From positions 1,860,001 through 1,924,000 of the forward strand of contig NZ_JACCCV010000002.1 of assembly GCF_013410115.1 (NCBI RefSeq): a stretch of 64,000 bases of DNA, given 5' to 3'. Positions 17,017-25,639 of the stretch are shown here, piece by piece (position 1 is the stretch's first letter; each line of letters begins with the position of its first letter). This DNA is from Tunturiibacter gelidiferens (GTDB lineage: Bacteria; Acidobacteriota; Terriglobia; Terriglobales; Acidobacteriaceae). Below the pieces are notes generated by a model, which was not told the DNA's origin, searched no databases, and saw nothing but the letters and a program-made list of their open reading frames with translations. A program made the position numbers and the translations under genes.

Positions 17017-18627
17017 CTATACCTCAAGGCCAGCTTTGCGGAGGCCGACGATCAGGTGTTCGACCATATCCGGTTGCCACCAGATCGCTAACTCCTCGCG
17101 AGGAAATTTGGCAATGTCGGGCCTTTGAATCAGAAGAGTCTGCAGGGCCTCGTTCGCTGCCGCCTTTCGGCCGAGTTGCCCGGAGCTCGCGGCGATAGCG
17201 AGTTGAGTGCGCCAGAAGCCAGGCATATTTACCTTGTGGGCAAAATCCAGTGACGTTTTGTATTCGCCTTTGCGATATGCTTCGAAGCACGGTACAAACC
17301 AATACCAACCAGGATGGTGAGGGTTCAAGCTTCGGGCCTTTGCTGACAAGTCGCCGCCACGCTCCCAATCGCCCGCGTAAGCAATTAAAAACCCGAGGTA
17401 TGCAAGCGTGAATCCATCCATCGGATTGAGAGCAACAGCCCGCGCCGTCGCAATTCGGAAGGAATCCAGCTCCTTGCGAAAGAACTCGACGGACGCCAGC
17501 GCATGATAAGCGAGATGATTTGACGGCGCTCCTTCCACCGCACGCTGCGCGGCCGCGAGAGCCCTGCCGAGGGGATCCGGAAGAAGATTGAATCTATGCG
17601 TGAACTCTTCCTTGTAGAGGAGCGACAACATCGCCCAGGCATCAGGATAGTTCGGCGCTTGTTGGACCGCGCGTTCCAGTGCCGCTCTTGCTGGACCATG
17701 TTCCTTGGCACTGACGCGCTGAAAATGTGCGAAGCTGCGAAGCACCGCTTCGTACGGGCTTAGCCTGGACGGATCCATGGTACGGAGTGCCTCACTCATG
17801 CTGCGCGTCAGAACGCCATGCGTATCTGCGATGGTCGACACAATCTGCGGAACGACGTCATCAAATAAATCATACGCAGTCTGTGAGGAAAAGGGCCGAT
17901 CATACGTTTCGGCCCAGAGATGAACTCCTGAATTGCAATCGATCAACTGCGCTGCGACGCGCACTCTCGCGCCTGCGTGACGAAGGCTGCCTTCGATGAC
18001 GTAGCGTGCTCCAAGCTCCCTGCCAGCCGCTCACACATCGACCGACTTGCCGGCGTATTGCAAAGTGGAGCTGACCGAAATGACGCGAAGATAGGAAAAA
18101 CGAGATAGCCCGGTAACGATCTCCTCGATCAGCGCGGTGGCACGATCAGCGAGGTCAGCATCGGCGTCGCTCAGTTTCAATGGCAGCACAGCAATCCAGA
18201 AGCCATCGTCGGGCCGAGAGCGCGAAGTGTTCTTCATCCGGCTCCTGGAGTGCACACTGGCATCAGCAGATTGTGTCTTCGTCTCCAAGTCAGCGCTTCC
18301 TACAACAGCGATGAATCGGTACCCACGGCGGGATAGCGTTTCAACAAAACGCGGCCTCTCCGCGGAATCGGCCAGTGTCTCGCGGATCTTGTTGATCGCA
18401 GTGTTCAGGTTGTGGTCGACATCGACGAACGTGTCCGGCCAAAGCCGCCGTTGCAACTCCTCTCGGCTGATCACTTCGCCCGGCCGCTCCAGCAGAATGG
18501 CCAAAACGGAAAATGGCTGACCCGTCAGTTTCAGCTTTCGCCCCGACTTCCACAGCTCTCCCGTTCGAAGGTCAACTTCGAAGATTCCAAAGCGGACTCG
18601 CTGAGAGGGATGGGAGGTATCGTTCAC
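17017..18627 (-). pseudogene. CadC-like winged-helix/TPR regulator interrupted by in-frame TGA
   Basis: The first 198 codons encode an OmpR/CadC-type winged-helix DNA-binding domain (FEVDLRTGELWKSGRKLKL, WPDTFVDVDHNLNTAINKIR) and then IEEIVTGLSRFSYLRVIS. Codon 199, at 18031-18033, is TGA. The same frame continues with A-A-G-R-E-L-G-A-R-Y-V-I-E-G-S-L-R and another 315 residues carrying WAETYDRPF and TPR-like helices, as in intact acidobacterial homologues of about 530 residues. An Arg codon (CGA) is expected at this position, so a single C-to-T change explains it. Either the gene is broken, the second half reinitiates near GTG 17964, the stop is read through, or the base is a sequencing error. 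Confidence 0.85.
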
Positions 18628-18869
18628 AGTTCGCGCCCTTCCTCCTCAGTCCGGCTGTGTCGGCATCGCATCAGTCTAGTCCCCCGGACGAAGCGCGAGG
18701 AAATTACTCCGGCTAAAGCACTTAACTATTGACTTTCTTTTGACCTTCCAATGACTCGCCATGCATGGAACCGGCTCCGTGGAAAGGCTAGAGTTTCCTA
18801 CAGATTGCTGGGGACGCGACTGAAGACCGACGGGTTTTCGGCGTTGCCGGCTGACTAAAGGAGAGATCA

Positions 18870-19418
18870 ATGAGGGACTCAATGACTGGATCGAATCGTA
18901 TTCGCAACATCGTAGCCATTATGGCCGCAGCGGGCATGCTATGGATGGGATCCACTCAACTTGTGCAAGCGCAAACTGAGGCAAATGTTGGGGGAGACTC
19001 TTTGCGTGACACGACTTGCTCAAAAGCCGATGTAGCAGGAGAGTGGGCATACACCGAAACGGGGACGGTCATCCCTGCAACAGGCGCGGTTCCCTTTGCC
19101 GCCGTCGCGAGATACACCCTCGACGCCAAGGGAGATCTGTCGGGAACGGCGACGAGCAGCTCGGACGGTAACCTAGCAAACGTCACGCTCAAGGGGACCG
19201 GCACAGTGAACGCTGACTGCACCGGCACACTCACCGTCGGCGTCTACGCATCGGGAACCCTGGTCCGCACCGCCACCTTCTCCATTGTCTATGTGGACAA
19301 GGCGCGAGAGGGTCGTGCGATTGTTACGTCGCTTGTACTCGCTAGTGGCGCCACCGTGCCGGCGGTGCTAACTGCTAACGCAAAAAAGCTCTTCCCTGAA
19401 CTGCCGCATGAGCGATGA
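18870..19418 (+). CDS. Small secreted hypothetical protein
   Basis: A 182-residue exported protein with AAAGGAGAGATCA before its ATG. The signal peptide spans about residues 12-35 and ends VQAQ. The mature part is rich in Thr, Ala, Gly and Val with alternating beta-strand pattern (ARYTLDAKGDLSGTATSS, VTLKGTGTVNADCTGTLTVG), like small beta-barrel or lipocalin-like exported proteins common in Acidobacteria. Two Cys (CSKAD and DCTG) could form a disulphide. Function unknown. Confidence 0.72.
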   Translation: MRDSMTGSNRIRNIVAIMAAAGMLWMGSTQLVQAQTEANVGGDSLRDTTCSKADVAGEWAYTETGTVIPATGAVPFAAVARYTLDAKGDLSGTATSSSDGNLANVTLKGTGTVNADCTGTLTVGVYASGTLVRTATFSIVYVDKAREGRAIVTSLVLASGATVPAVLTANAKKLFPELPHER

Positions 19419-19785
19419 GGGATACAAAACTCCTCTGCGATCACCAGGAGCCTGTCGGACTCAGGCAGGCTCCTCTAGCGCGTCGGAGGTGAGCCGAGTG
19501 GTGCCTCGTTCTTCCGGGACACGAGAATGAGACCGGTCCGGACATCCGCTACCTGATTGCTATCGACATTCTGCGCATTCATGAAAGTCGGCCAGTCTTC
19601 ACCGAAGCGCCCATTCCGAAACTCAATTGGCGATATCAGGAGACCTAGCACGCATTGAAGCCCGATATTGGTTGCTTCTTCTGGGTTCCGGGTGTGTAGT
19701 CGGCAATCCGGAAGTCGTCCTGCAGCTAATCGCTTGCGGTCTGCCTGGAACCGGGAGGCATAAGATTGGAGGCAGAGGTATTCCG
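19419..19785. other. Intergenic region with a strong hairpin
   Basis: A 367 bp gap. Perfect 9 bp arms AGGAGCCTG (19446-19454) and CAGGCTCCT (19466-19474) form a hairpin about 28 bp after the upstream stop. It has no T run, so it may be a Rho-assisted terminator or mRNA-stabilising stem. The remaining sequence to 19785 shows no supported gene. Confidence 0.45.
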
Positions 19786-20049
19786 ATGCTATACAAGAAA
19801 ATCAGTGTGGAAGTGATCGTCGTTGCCGATGAGGCCGAGGCCGTTGTCGCGGAGTTGAACGCCGCACTCGATGGGCTGGAAGCGAGCCACACACTCTTCG
19901 GTGGTGGGATAGAGACCGTCGCTTTCGAGCATCCGGGAAAACGAAGGAGATCGGCACTCGCACACACGATCGCCGCCGGTGAGACGGTCGCTGGTGCTCT
20001 CAAGACCGCACGTGCAGGCATGACGGTTGCCCTTCGCGCAGTTATCTGA
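19786..20049 (+). CDS. Small hypothetical protein
   Basis: An 87-residue soluble protein with no family I recognise. It begins MLYKKISVEVIVVADEAEAV, alternating strand and helix like a small alpha/beta fold. SHTLFGGGIETVAFEHPG and ALAHTIAAGETVAGALKTA follow. I chose ATG 19786 because GGAGGCAGAGG lies upstream. Reading further upstream in frame gives an unlikely 53-residue extension. It is convergent with the gene ending at 20252. Confidence 0.6.
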   Translation: MLYKKISVEVIVVADEAEAVVAELNAALDGLEASHTLFGGGIETVAFEHPGKRRRSALAHTIAAGETVAGALKTARAGMTVALRAVI

Positions 20050-20251
20050 TGTAGGCCGTCCCGCCAAGCGAAGGCCCATAGAACACGTTGAGAAGCTCGG
20101 AGCGGGCGGGCCTGCCTGGAAGATCGCTCCGAGGACGGAGAGGCGCTCGGGAACGCAAAGCCTGGTCAGATGGAGCTCCGTCCGATTCGTACAAAACGTC
20201 TCGAATGGAGCTCCATACAGAGAGGATTCACTCAACTAAGCAAAGGAAGCG

Positions 20252-21778
20252 TCAACGCTCGTCCTGGCCCTTCGGATGCGGGATGCATGGATTGGTTCGC
20301 GGGCCACTGGTGTTCTGACCGAAGAACCAATACAGGTTGGAGGTGCCATACTGCGAATCGCGGCCAAAAGTATTGAAGTCCGGGTTTGTGAAGTTGCCGA
20401 AGACCAAGGTGCAGTTTTCTCGGTCATCGTAGCGGTCGTCGTTGCCTCCGTTCTTTGTTATCGCGTAGAAGGGATAGAATTGTGCGCCCACTGGCGGGAC
20501 GACGCAGCCGACTCCGTTCGGTTTGCAGGTGCTTTCTGAGGCTGCGACGTCGGTCTCGATCTGAATGATTGGAAAGGGCTGGTCGTATTTGCCAGTATCG
20601 TCAGACGGACTGAGTGGGCCGATGCCGCCACCTTTGGCAGATTGGATTGCAACCGAAGTGGCGTTGTTGCGCGTGCCATCTGGCCAGTCGAACAAGTAGG
20701 AGCTACCGTCAAAATCGATGTCCCCTCCTGTGGCGAAGTTTAAGCAGCCAGCGACCGTGGGTCCTGGGAAGCACGGCGCGTCGTCGGAATCGTTGTCGCC
20801 ATGGGCGCCGGGGGTGAAGTGACCGAGTTCCATGGAAAAATTGACATTGGCTTGCAGTGCGGCCCAGGAAGTAAAGTTGCCAAACTTCGCAGTGTCGAAC
20901 TCAGGGTGGAAGCTGAAGTTTGTCCCGACGCAGGTGTTCGGATTCGTGGTCTGGTAGCCGTTGTGGGCGCTAGCTACCATGAACCCGGACTGACCCGTGG
21001 TGAGATCCTGGATCATCGTCATTACGCCTCCCAGGACATCGCCCGGTACGTCGAGGATGGTGACGCGCAGCCGGTCGCCCTGGTTCATCAGCAAGGTACG
21101 ACTGTTTGGAATGTAGCTCGCGTTGGTCATAGTGTTGGGACCGGGCGGCCCGATAGGAATTCCATCGGTCTGGATGAACGCAAAGTTCGTAGTCTCAGTG
21201 CAATTGGGATTGAGATCTCCGTTATCCATCGTTTCGAGGCTGTTGATGTGCAGCGACGCACACCAGTGGGTCAGGTCACAACTGATCTGGGTGATAAAGG
21301 GGGGATTGCCGGGGGGATAGAACTGCATCTCGAGGAATGCAGACCCAGCAGAGGTGGGATTGTTCTTGTCGCTATCCGGGATGCAAGGCCCGCGCACAAA
21401 ACCTGAATTAGGATCGCAGAGCGCCATGGAGAGCCAGAACGTGATGAAGTTCTCGAAAGACTGAGTAGCCGGCACGGGGCGTTCACGCGGCAACGTGAAC
21501 TCCCATTGCACATTGTTACCGGAGTGAGGAACCGTGGAGATGAAACCGACACTCGGCTCGTCATGCCCGATGTAATAACCGTTGTCGTAGCCCCGTTTGC
21601 CGTATTCATCGTGAAAGTCAGTGCAAGTATCCTGTGGTCTGAGTGGTTTTTGAATTTTGCTATGGCCATTACAGTCCAGGCCGCCGATGGGCTTGAACGA
21701 CTGAGCTGATGAAGCTGACGAGAAGATCAACAAGCTCAGGGCCGCATTAACGAGAAGCATTCTGCGTGCTACGGACAT
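20252..21778 (-). CDS. Large secreted hypothetical protein, Cys-rich
   Basis: A protein of about 508 residues with a signal peptide (VARRMLLVNAALSLLIFSSA, cut near SSAQ). The mature part has about 16 Cys and many Asn, Gly and Pro, with beta-rich character (NNVQWEFTLPRERPV, WCASLHINSLETMDNGDLNP). NGDLNPNC and HGDNDSDDAPC resemble calcium-binding Asp/Asn loops. This suggests an extracellular, disulphide-stabilised protein, perhaps carbohydrate-associated, but I recognise no catalytic family. ATG 21778 is used because it gives a clean signal peptide. Confidence 0.7.
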   Translation of the reverse strand: MSVARRMLLVNAALSLLIFSSASSAQSFKPIGGLDCNGHSKIQKPLRPQDTCTDFHDEYGKRGYDNGYYIGHDEPSVGFISTVPHSGNNVQWEFTLPRERPVPATQSFENFITFWLSMALCDPNSGFVRGPCIPDSDKNNPTSAGSAFLEMQFYPPGNPPFITQISCDLTHWCASLHINSLETMDNGDLNPNCTETTNFAFIQTDGIPIGPPGPNTMTNASYIPNSRTLLMNQGDRLRVTILDVPGDVLGGVMTMIQDLTTGQSGFMVASAHNGYQTTNPNTCVGTNFSFHPEFDTAKFGNFTSWAALQANVNFSMELGHFTPGAHGDNDSDDAPCFPGPTVAGCLNFATGGDIDFDGSSYLFDWPDGTRNNATSVAIQSAKGGGIGPLSPSDDTGKYDQPFPIIQIETDVAASESTCKPNGVGCVVPPVGAQFYPFYAITKNGGNDDRYDDRENCTLVFGNFTNPDFNTFGRDSQYGTSNLYWFFGQNTSGPRTNPCIPHPKGQDER

Positions 21779-22025
21779 GGCAAACACCCCGCTCTGTGAA
21801 TTTAGAAGCCGGTGGCCCAAGGTCGGTAATTGGTATAGCACCGTAGATACCGACCGTCAATTCTGCGGAACACTTAGTTAGAAATTAATTCGCGAGGCCC
21901 CGAACGATGGGCCGAGCCAAGCTGTAGCGCTGAACTCGTCTGACGTGTGATTGACGCTGAGGAGATCGCCTTCCCTAGTGGTCAGCACGGCAATTCGTCT
22001 AAAAACGGATGAAAAAAAGACAGTC

Positions 22026-22038
22026 TAGACAGTGTCTA
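22026..22038. promoter_or_regulatory. Distal operator-like palindrome of the TetR gene
   Basis: TAGACAGTGTCTA is a perfect inverted repeat (TAGACA/TGTCTA around one base). It shares the TAGAC/GTCTA half-sites of the box at 22091-22105 and lies about 45 bp upstream of the -35 element. It is a likely second binding site for the same TetR-family repressor. Confidence 0.6.
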
Positions 22039-22080
22039 TGGATCAGGTTAGTAAACGGGAATTGATATTGCGAACATTCG

Positions 22081-22109
22081 TTGACTCTGCTAGACGACCA
22101 GTCTATTAT
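22081..22109 (+). promoter_or_regulatory. Sigma-70 promoter with operator in the spacer (tetR)
   Basis: TTGACT, a 17-base spacer and TATTAT form a near-consensus promoter. The spacer and the first bases of the -10 contain TAGAC-GACCA-GTCTA (22091-22105), a perfect palindrome in the ideal place for autorepression. The expected transcription start, about 22116, is only a few bases before ATG 22119, so the mRNA would be leaderless or nearly so. Confidence 0.7.
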
Positions 22110-22118
22110 CGATTAGCT

Positions 22119-22709
22119 ATGGGCACTGCACCGCCCTCAACTCGCGATCATCTGCTTGCGGTGGGGCTGGAGCGGCTTCGCTCGACCGGATATACCGCGA
22201 CCGGGGTGAAGGAGGTGCTCGATCTGGCGAAGGTTCCCAAGGGCTCGTTCTACCACTACTTTCCGAGCAAGGAGGAGTTTGCCGTGGAGGTGTTTCACCT
22301 TTACGCAAAGGGCGAGGCGGAGCGATCGGAGCGGGTACTTGGAGATCGCAAGGTTGCTCCGTTGAAGCGGCTGCGGCGGTACTTTGAAGAGCTGATCTCG
22401 GTGTTTGGACAACGCGGAGAGATCAGTGGATGCCTGGTGGGGAATCTCAGCCTCGAGGTTGCGGACCACAGCCCGCGGTTGCGGTCAGAACTGAAGGGGG
22501 TCTTTGCGGTCTGGCAGAAGAGCGTTGCCGATGTGCTGCGTGAGGCGGCGGAGCGGGGAGATCTGGCGAAGGCTACGGATCCGGACGCTTTGGCGGGGTT
22601 TCTGTTGAACAGCTATGAGGGGTCGTTGATACGAATGAAGGCGGAGAAGAGCGACAGGCCGCTTGAGAACTTTCTTCACTTTGCGTTTGATGTGTTGCTG
22701 AAGAAGTAG
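22119..22709 (+). CDS. TetR-family transcriptional repressor
   Basis: A 196-residue regulator with an N-terminal helix-turn-helix at about residues 8-55 (YTATGVKEVLDLAKVPKGSF, then YHYFPSKEEF). The C-terminal ligand domain contains GCLVGNLSLEVADHSPRLR, which resembles the AcuR/NemR/YxaF-type subgroup that senses electrophiles or small organics. The start at ATG 22119 fits the family; translation upstream would run through the promoter and operator. Operator-like boxes lie at 22026-22038 and 22091-22105. A related box lies before the SDR gene at 24604, its probable target. Confidence 0.9.
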   Translation: MGTAPPSTRDHLLAVGLERLRSTGYTATGVKEVLDLAKVPKGSFYHYFPSKEEFAVEVFHLYAKGEAERSERVLGDRKVAPLKRLRRYFEELISVFGQRGEISGCLVGNLSLEVADHSPRLRSELKGVFAVWQKSVADVLREAAERGDLAKATDPDALAGFLLNSYEGSLIRMKAEKSDRPLENFLHFAFDVLLKK

Positions 22710-22832
22710 GCTGACCTGCGCTTGAGTCTGGTGAGGAAGATGCCCGGGCTGCCCACGGTAACGTTCCGCGGTAAGTGTGGGCTATGATCGAGTCGATCGC
22801 GCGCTGACTATGTTTCGGCGATAGTGACTACG

Positions 22833-24473
22833 ATGCGAACTGGGATGCAAACTCGCTTCACCTTGTCTATTGTGGCTCTTGCCATGCTGTCGGCGGTGGA
22901 CTTCGCGCAGGTAGGCCATCACGGCACCTCCGAGAAGTTGGGGACGGTGAGCTTCAGCACGTCATGCAGCAGTGCAGTGCAGCCGCAGTTCAATCGGGCG
23001 GTGGCGCTGATGCATTCGTTTCAATTTGCGAGTGCGATTGAAGCGTTCCATGGGATTCTTGGGAGCGATCCGACGTGTTCGATGGCTTACTGGGGTATTG
23101 CATTGAGCGACTGGGGCAATCCCTTCGCTACGGGCATCAAGTCGCAGGCACAACTTGATGCGGGTCTGAAGGCAGTCGAGCAGGGACGAGGATTACATCC
23201 GAAGGCTGAACGGGAGCTTGCTTATCTCGAGGCTGTTGCGCGTCTCTATACCGACACAGCGACTGTCGATCAGCGCTCTCGCAAACTGGCGTATGAGAGC
23301 GCGATGGCTGCGGTGAGCGCTGCTTACCCTGAGGACATTGAGGCGGCCATCTTCTATGCGCTGGCTGTATCCTCCGCCGCGGAACCGACTGATAAGACTT
23401 ATGCCCGGCAACTGAAGGCCGGCGAGATACTGGATCGCCTGTACGTTCAGTATCCCGATCATCCTGGGCTGGCGCACTACATCATCCACACGTATGACGT
23501 TCCACCGCTGGCTGCACGGGCGGCTGGAGCGGCGCAGCACTATAGCGAGATTGCGCCTTCAACTCCTCACGCGCTGCATATGCCCTCGCATACGTTTACG
23601 CGAGTGGGAGACTGGCAGGCTTCGATTGACGCTAATGTTGCCTCTGCGGCTGCTGCACGCAACGCAGGACAGCCGGCGGACGAGTTGCATGCGAGCGATT
23701 ATCTGGAGTACGCCTATCTGCAGACGGCCCAGGACAATGCATCGAGGCGTGTGGTGGAGTCGGCTGATCAGATTTTTTCGCGCTTCGATCCGAAGATGCA
23801 GATTGGTGGAGCGGGCGGGGCAACGGCGGCCTACTTTGCGAGGGCGGCGATACCTGCTCGATACGATCTGGAACGGCGGGACTGGGTGAACGCTGCAAAG
23901 CTCCAGCCGCTGCCAAGTCCGCTTCCTTACACCGAGGCCATGACCTACTTTGCCCGAGGCCTGGGGGCTGCGCATTTGAAGGACACTGCGGCGGCACGTG
24001 CTGCAATCGATGCTCTGGCGCAGTGTCGCGACCGGCTGAACACGATGAAAGAGGACTTCTGGGCGAATCAGGTGGAGATTCAGCGATTGGAAGTTGTTGC
24101 ATGGCTGGCGTCTTCGCAGGGACAATCCGAGGACGCATTGGCCGGAATGCGCAGAGCTGCCGAGATGGAGGACGCGACCGAAAAGAGTGTGGTTACGCCA
24201 GGGCCACTCGCTCCGGCACGCGAGCTGCTGGCAGAGCTGCTGCTGGAGTCGAAGCGACCCGTTGAAGCGCTCGTGGAGTTTGAATCGACACTCAAGAGGG
24301 AGCCGAATCGCTTCTGGTCCCTGTATGGGGCGGCTGAGGCGGCGAAGAGCAGCGGCGATCAACAGGGGGCGAAGAGGTACTTCAACGAGCTGCTCAAGGT
24401 TGCCGAGCGTGCCGACCTACCTGGACGTCGGGAGCTGGTCGAAGCGCGCAGTGGCGTGTCCGGACAGGATTAG
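22833..24473 (+). CDS. Exported TPR-repeat protein
   Basis: A protein of about 546 residues with a signal peptide (TRFTLSIVALAMLSAVDFAQ). It then has helical repeats with TPR character: FNRAVALMHSFQFASAIEAF, AHYIIHTYDVPPLAA, and a C-terminal TPR pair (ALVEFESTLKREPNRFWSLY). HALHMPSHTFTRVGDWQ and YWGIALSDWGNP recur in a family of periplasmic TPR proteins found in Acidobacteria, Bacteroidetes and Proteobacteria, with unknown function. GTG 22824 is an alternative start. It sits between the TetR gene and the SDR gene on the same strand, but the SDR has its own promoter. Confidence 0.82.
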   Translation: MRTGMQTRFTLSIVALAMLSAVDFAQVGHHGTSEKLGTVSFSTSCSSAVQPQFNRAVALMHSFQFASAIEAFHGILGSDPTCSMAYWGIALSDWGNPFATGIKSQAQLDAGLKAVEQGRGLHPKAERELAYLEAVARLYTDTATVDQRSRKLAYESAMAAVSAAYPEDIEAAIFYALAVSSAAEPTDKTYARQLKAGEILDRLYVQYPDHPGLAHYIIHTYDVPPLAARAAGAAQHYSEIAPSTPHALHMPSHTFTRVGDWQASIDANVASAAAARNAGQPADELHASDYLEYAYLQTAQDNASRRVVESADQIFSRFDPKMQIGGAGGATAAYFARAAIPARYDLERRDWVNAAKLQPLPSPLPYTEAMTYFARGLGAAHLKDTAAARAAIDALAQCRDRLNTMKEDFWANQVEIQRLEVVAWLASSQGQSEDALAGMRRAAEMEDATEKSVVTPGPLAPARELLAELLLESKRPVEALVEFESTLKREPNRFWSLYGAAEAAKSSGDQQGAKRYFNELLKVAERADLPGRRELVEARSGVSGQD

Positions 24474-24523
24474 GAGAGTTAGGACGAGAAAGAAAGACTT
24501 TCTTTGTAGGAGAGAGTCTCTTT

Positions 24524-24552
24524 TTGAATCTACTAACCAACCGGTCTACTCT
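24524..24552 (+). promoter_or_regulatory. Promoter with TetR-type box before the SDR gene
   Basis: TTGAAT, 17 bases and TACTCT form a plausible sigma-70 promoter 52 bp before the SDR start. The spacer carries CTAACCAACCGGTC followed by TA, an imperfect version of the TAGAC..GTCTA palindrome at the tetR promoter, in the same position relative to -35 and -10. This suggests common control by the TetR protein encoded at 22119-22709. Confidence 0.5.
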
Positions 24553-24603
24553 AAGGTAAGCGAATCAGTTTCTGGTTCACACTTTCGCAGGGACGGAGAC
24601 TTT

Positions 24604-25428
24604 ATGACTACCTCAGCTACTTCTTCTAAAGGCACTACTCTTGGCAAGGCTCTTATCACCGGCGCATCGACGGGAATCGGTGCAGTTTATGCGGATCGGC
24701 TGGCGCGCCGCGGCTATGACCTGATCCTGGTGGCTCGCAATGGCGAGAAGCTGAAGGAGTTGGCGGCTTCGCTGACTTCGGCGACTGGCCGTTCGGTTGA
24801 TGTTCTCGCGGCAGACCTTACGAATAAGGCGGATTTGCGCAAAGTCGAGGAGCGGCTACGCTCGGATCAATCGATTACGACGTTGGTGAACAATGCGGGA
24901 TTTGGCGGGACGACTTCGCTGGTGGACTCGGAGATCGATGAGCTGGAGAACATGATTGAGTTGAACGTGACGGCGTTGACTCGGCTGACCTATGCGGTGG
25001 TGCCAGGGTTTCTGGCGAGAGGCAAGGGCGCGATCATCAACATCTCTTCGGTTGTTGCAGTGGCTCCGGAGCTGCTGAATGGCGTGTACAGCGGGACGAA
25101 GGCTTATGTGCTGAATCTTACGCAGTCGCTGCATAAAGAGGTGGGCGGCAAGGGTATTCAGGTGCAGGCGGTGCTGCCTGGGGCTACGGCGTCGGAGTTC
25201 TGGGGCCGTGCGGGGATTGGCGGGCATGAGAATCTGCCGTCGGAGATTGTGATGAGCTCGGAGGAGATGGTGGACGCTTCTCTGGCTGCGTTTGATAGCG
25301 GCGAGCTGGTTACGATTCCGGCACTGCCTGATGTTGCGGATTGGGAGAAGTTCAATGCTGCTCGTGTGGCGCTGGGGCCGAACCTCTCGCATAAGCATGC
25401 GGCGAAGCGGTATGGAGTGCGCTCGTAA
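24604..25428 (+). CDS. Short-chain dehydrogenase/reductase (SDR)
   Basis: A 274-residue NAD(P)-dependent oxidoreductase of the classical SDR family. The Rossmann glycine motif is TGASTGIG (about residues 19-26), NNAG follows near 98, the catalytic Ser is in NISSVV, and Tyr/Lys are in YSGTKAY. The basic VARNGEKL after the second strand suggests NADP(H) preference. GGAG precedes ATG 24604. The substrate is unknown. TetR-SDR pairs with TAGAC/GTCTA boxes are frequent in proteobacteria and often respond to reactive carbonyls. Repeat B begins seven bases after the stop. Confidence 0.92.
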   Translation: MTTSATSSKGTTLGKALITGASTGIGAVYADRLARRGYDLILVARNGEKLKELAASLTSATGRSVDVLAADLTNKADLRKVEERLRSDQSITTLVNNAGFGGTTSLVDSEIDELENMIELNVTALTRLTYAVVPGFLARGKGAIINISSVVAVAPELLNGVYSGTKAYVLNLTQSLHKEVGGKGIQVQAVLPGATASEFWGRAGIGGHENLPSEIVMSSEEMVDASLAAFDSGELVTIPALPDVADWEKFNAARVALGPNLSHKHAAKRYGVRS

Positions 25429-25435
25429 GAGCACT

Positions 25436-25639
25436 GTCCTGCCGGACGGGCCCGCTGCGCGCGGCGCGGTCACTTCGTGACTTGTATACCCTTGTCCGGG
25501 TGGGTTAGGGGCGCGGGGCCTCCCGTTGGTCGGCATTTTGATTCCGACCAACGGGAGGATCTATGCTCTCGCGTTGTCAAGACCGGTAGACGCGTCACGA
25601 AGTGACCGCCTCCCGCGTAGCGAGCCCGTCCGGCAGGAC
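25436..25639 (+). repeat. Palindromic repeat family 1, copy B (complete)
   Basis: A complete 204 bp copy. Terminal arms GTCCTGCCGGACGGGC (25436-25451) and GCCCGTCCGGCAGGAC (25624-25639) are a perfect 16 bp inverted repeat. Middle arms CGGTCACTTCGTGAC and GTCACGAAGTGACCG and inner arms CTCCCGTTGGTCGG and CCGACCAACGGGAG nest inside. It exactly fills the gap between the SDR stop and the aminotransferase stop, the right end touching the stop codon at 25640. Confidence 0.93.

Noticed and set aside
22032..22118. Upstream extension of the TetR protein
   Set aside because: Would be encoded by promoter and operator DNA and has no similarity to TetR N-termini.
24094..24603. Upstream extension of the SDR protein
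   Set aside because: Overlaps the TPR gene out of frame; the Rossmann motif begins shortly after ATG 24604.
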